Below, in pieces: positions 6,493 to 7,963 of a stretch of 7,963 bases of DNA. Source of the stretch: Candidatus Woesearchaeota archaeon (lineage in GTDB: Archaea > Nanobdellota > Nanobdellia > SCGC-AAA011-G17 > GW2011-AR17); NCBI GenBank assembly GCA_016211095.1, contig JACQSW010000120.1, forward strand, positions 1 through 7,963. The letters are read 5' to 3'. The position numbers were made by a program, and so were the translations under genes. The notes under the pieces were generated by a model, which made no database searches, was not told the DNA's origin, and was given only the letters and a program-made list of their open reading frames with translations. Positions within the stretch are counted from its first letter, which is position 1. Each line of letters opens with the position of its first letter.

Positions 6493-7314
6493 ATGGGATA
6501 CAACAAACACTCACGAAGATCAAACATAGAAGAAACCATAAATAATTATGCCCATTATACAAATAAGCTAGATGAACTTATTAATAAAACCACAAATTCG
6601 GTGATGGAAAACCTAGAACTACTAAGTTACAAACTAGAACCAATCCCCATTATACGCTTAGAAGATATTTTGCATGACGTAGCCCTAATATTCACTTCAA
6701 CTAAAAAAAGCGAATACAAAGACTTCGAAGAATTACAAAACTACTTCAAATCTTCATTACAACACATAAAATCAAACATCCAATCCCAAAAAAACAAGAA
6801 TGTTAGTATCATATTCCCTATAACTTTTAAAATCAACACAAGGCAGCTCAAAGGAAAAGAAGCGGACTATTTTGCAATATTCATATCAGCATTCATACAA
6901 GCAACATACGACGAACTAGGCCTACAATATTTCGAATTTGAAGAAATCAACGCAAACTTTTTCGGCGCCCTCCTACAAGCCAAAGAAAACAAAAAAATAT
7001 GGATTGAAGCAAAAAAAATTATTGGTCACAACACCCTATGCTTCGCCAACCACATTTACTTAACCGTTTCAGAACTTAACGGCCACCACACCCTATACGT
7101 AGCCCAAAACAGCACATTAAATGCTGTCACATTAAAAGGCGACAATGCCTTCTGCTACGCAAGAGACTGCACAGCCAACATAGAAAAATACAAAGGAGAA
7201 AACTTCGGCATAGGCATGAAATACTGCCAAATAACCTCCACAAACAAAAAAATTTTAAAAAAAATAGAAAAACAAGCGGAAAAAGAAACAAACACATTCG
7301 AAACAAAAAGCTAA
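6493..7314 (+). CDS. 19-residue-repeat (solenoid-like) family protein, long four-unit copy
   Basis: The product has 273 residues. The frame stays open upstream to an ATG at 6274, but that extension runs over the divergent gene and both promoters, so I take the ATG at 6493, just downstream of the TATA box. Residues 1-105 form a charged, mostly helical N-terminal region that differs from the M-G-L-x-K-I-F start of the short copies. The family motif F-I-S-A-F-I-Q-A-T-Y is at 130-139. Four exact 19-residue units follow at 178-196, 197-215, 216-234 and 235-253. Unit position 1 is always Gly; position 11 is His, Ser, Cys226 and Cys245. The last unit reads G-E-N-F-G-I-G-M-K-Y-C-Q-I. No signal peptide or membrane span is seen, so it is predicted cytosolic, function unknown. 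The coding strand is A/C-rich. A single base separates its stop from the next family member, so they form an operon. Confidence 0.88.
   Translation: MGYNKHSRRSNIEETINNYAHYTNKLDELINKTTNSVMENLELLSYKLEPIPIIRLEDILHDVALIFTSTKKSEYKDFEELQNYFKSSLQHIKSNIQSQKNKNVSIIFPITFKINTRQLKGKEADYFAIFISAFIQATYDELGLQYFEFEEINANFFGALLQAKENKKIWIEAKKIIGHNTLCFANHIYLTVSELNGHHTLYVAQNSTLNAVTLKGDNAFCYARDCTANIEKYKGENFGIGMKYCQITSTNKKILKKIEKQAEKETNTFETKS
7024..7251 (+). repeat. Four in-frame 57-nt tandem repeats inside the long family gene
   Basis: The units lie at 7024-7080, 7081-7137, 7138-7194 and 7195-7251, with no insertion between them. In the first 30 bases, units 1 and 2 agree at 22 positions, including the shared run ACACCCTAT, while units 3 and 4 match mainly at protein level. 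This indicates a relatively recent duplication at the start of the array. Confidence 0.75.
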
Positions 7315-7315
7315 A

Positions 7316-7963
7316 ATGGGATTAGACAAAATATTCCAAGAAAAAGCGGAAAAAGTTGAAGAAGAAAAAAAATTACAAGTAATAACTAGTGAAGAATCTG
7401 TTATTGATGAGCTGTTTAGCTATCTTGTTGATTCCTCGAAGCAGGCAAATAAGGAATACATATGGTTTGAAGAGATGCGCCAAGACTTTCTAAAATTTAA
7501 TGAGTTTCTTAAAAGTTACAAAATAACCCCTAGCTTAATAGGTGAGTTTGATAGCAAAGTTAATCATAAAAAAATATGCTTTGGGGATAAGGGTTACTTA
7601 GGGGTTTTTTTGTCTAGTTTAATACAAAATAGTCATAATCAGGGCTTTAACGACTTTTTGTTCAAAAAAGTTAAAGCTGAGTATTTCGGTGCTTTCTTGC
7701 ATGGCAAAGAAAACAATCTAAGAATCAAAGTCAGTAGCATAAACAAGAGAGGGAGCTTTTATCATGCAACAAATTGCTCTTTATGTGTAGAAATGCTCTT
7801 TGGAGAGTGGACTATGTATAAAGCCGAGGATTGTGTTGCCGAAATACAAAATTATCTTGGGAGAAATTTTGGTTTGCATATGAAAAATTGCAAAATAACA
7901 TCATCCGACCAAGTAGTTTTAGATAAATTAATTAAATCGTCTCTTTATGGAACCAACAATCAA
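7316..7963 (+). CDS. 19-residue-repeat (solenoid-like) family protein, three-unit copy, 3' end cut by the window edge
   Basis: The ATG at 7316 follows the previous stop by one base, and the frame is open for 216 codons to the last base. Alignment with the 4773-5357 protein, which ends N-N-S-F-E-I-K-K, suggests only a few residues are missing. The N-terminus M-G-L-D-K-I-F, E-E-K-K-L and S-E-E-S-V-I-D-E marks it as the closest relative of that gene. The family motif F-L-S-S-L-I-Q-N-S-H-N-Q-G lies at 98-110, followed by F-N-D-F-L-F. Units are at about 144-162, 163-181 and from 182, with cysteines 154, 173 and 192 each 19 apart; the last unit contains N-F-G-L-H-M-K-N-C-K-I. It has no signal peptide, so it is probably cytosolic, function unknown. 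Unlike the gene before it, most of its coding strand is richer in G than C (14:4 at 7561-7620). Confidence 0.88.
   Translation, partial: MGLDKIFQEKAEKVEEEKKLQVITSEESVIDELFSYLVDSSKQANKEYIWFEEMRQDFLKFNEFLKSYKITPSLIGEFDSKVNHKKICFGDKGYLGVFLSSLIQNSHNQGFNDFLFKKVKAEYFGAFLHGKENNLRIKVSSINKRGSFYHATNCSLCVEMLFGEWTMYKAEDCVAEIQNYLGRNFGLHMKNCKITSSDQVVLDKLIKSSLYGTNNQ

Noticed and set aside
7024..7251. CRISPR-like or non-coding repeat array
   Set aside because: The 57-nt units are contiguous, in frame and conserved as protein repeats, with no spacers.
4773..7963. The flanking paralogs as terminal inverted repeats of a transposon
   Set aside because: They are full, diverged genes with conserved protein sequence. 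No transposase, target duplication or short perfect terminal repeats are visible.

Overview
The window looks like a piece of a small AT-rich archaeal genome, most likely a DPANN-type lineage such as Woesearchaeota or Pacearchaeota. This is inferred, not proven. The main evidence is a divergent promoter region with two BRE/TATA elements (AAGATTTATA) about 27 and 39 nt upstream of their start codons. Genes lack Shine-Dalgarno sites at most starts and are packed with ATGA overlaps or 1-5 nt gaps. Several products carry Sec or lipoprotein-type signal peptides.

Layout. Positions 1-405 (+) hold the C-terminal part of a gene of an unrecognised family. It is followed by a T-tract and a 569-nt stretch (406-974) with no convincing gene but an unusual number of hairpins. 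Positions 975-2087 (+) encode a secreted protein of unknown function with an alpha-helical front half and a beta-rich back half. It converges on a four-gene operon read on the minus strand from 6373 down to 2096. In order, that operon encodes an alpha/beta-hydrolase lipoprotein, a cytosolic protein of the unrecognised family, a neutral-ceramidase-like metallohydrolase and a secreted alpha/alpha-barrel protein. Across 119 bp, a second transcription unit runs rightwards: 6493-7314 and 7316 to beyond the window edge, both members of the unrecognised family.

The most interesting content is the family present in four copies (1-405, 4773-5357, 6493-7314, 7316-7963). All copies share a motif F-[LI]-S-x-x-I-Q-x-[ST]-[YH] followed by a C-terminal array of exact 19-residue repeats (2, 2, 4 and 3 units). 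Each last unit has the form G-x-x-F-G-x-x-M-x-x-C-x-I. The period and the G..(V/F)G..M pattern resemble the GXGXG beta-solenoid of FwdC and the glutamate synthase large subunit. Here, however, a cysteine recurs every 19 residues, predicting a Cys ladder on one face. The arrays differ in length, and two units of the 6493 gene are still similar at DNA level, so the array grows by tandem duplication.

The second notable structure is the divergent control region. Identical 10-bp promoter cores face away from each other, with a perfect 12-bp palindrome exactly at their midpoint. The two genes next to this region have a coding strand rich in A and C and poor in G. The second gene on each side is a family member starting MGL(E/D)KIF and has the opposite skew. 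The unit therefore has near mirror symmetry in promoter, composition and gene content.

Functional reading (inference): three of the four minus-strand operon products are exported or membrane-anchored and three look like hydrolase folds, suggesting breakdown of an amide, ester or glycan substrate at the cell surface. The solenoid family is predicted cytosolic. Its link to these enzymes is unknown, but it is translationally coupled to the ceramidase-like gene.
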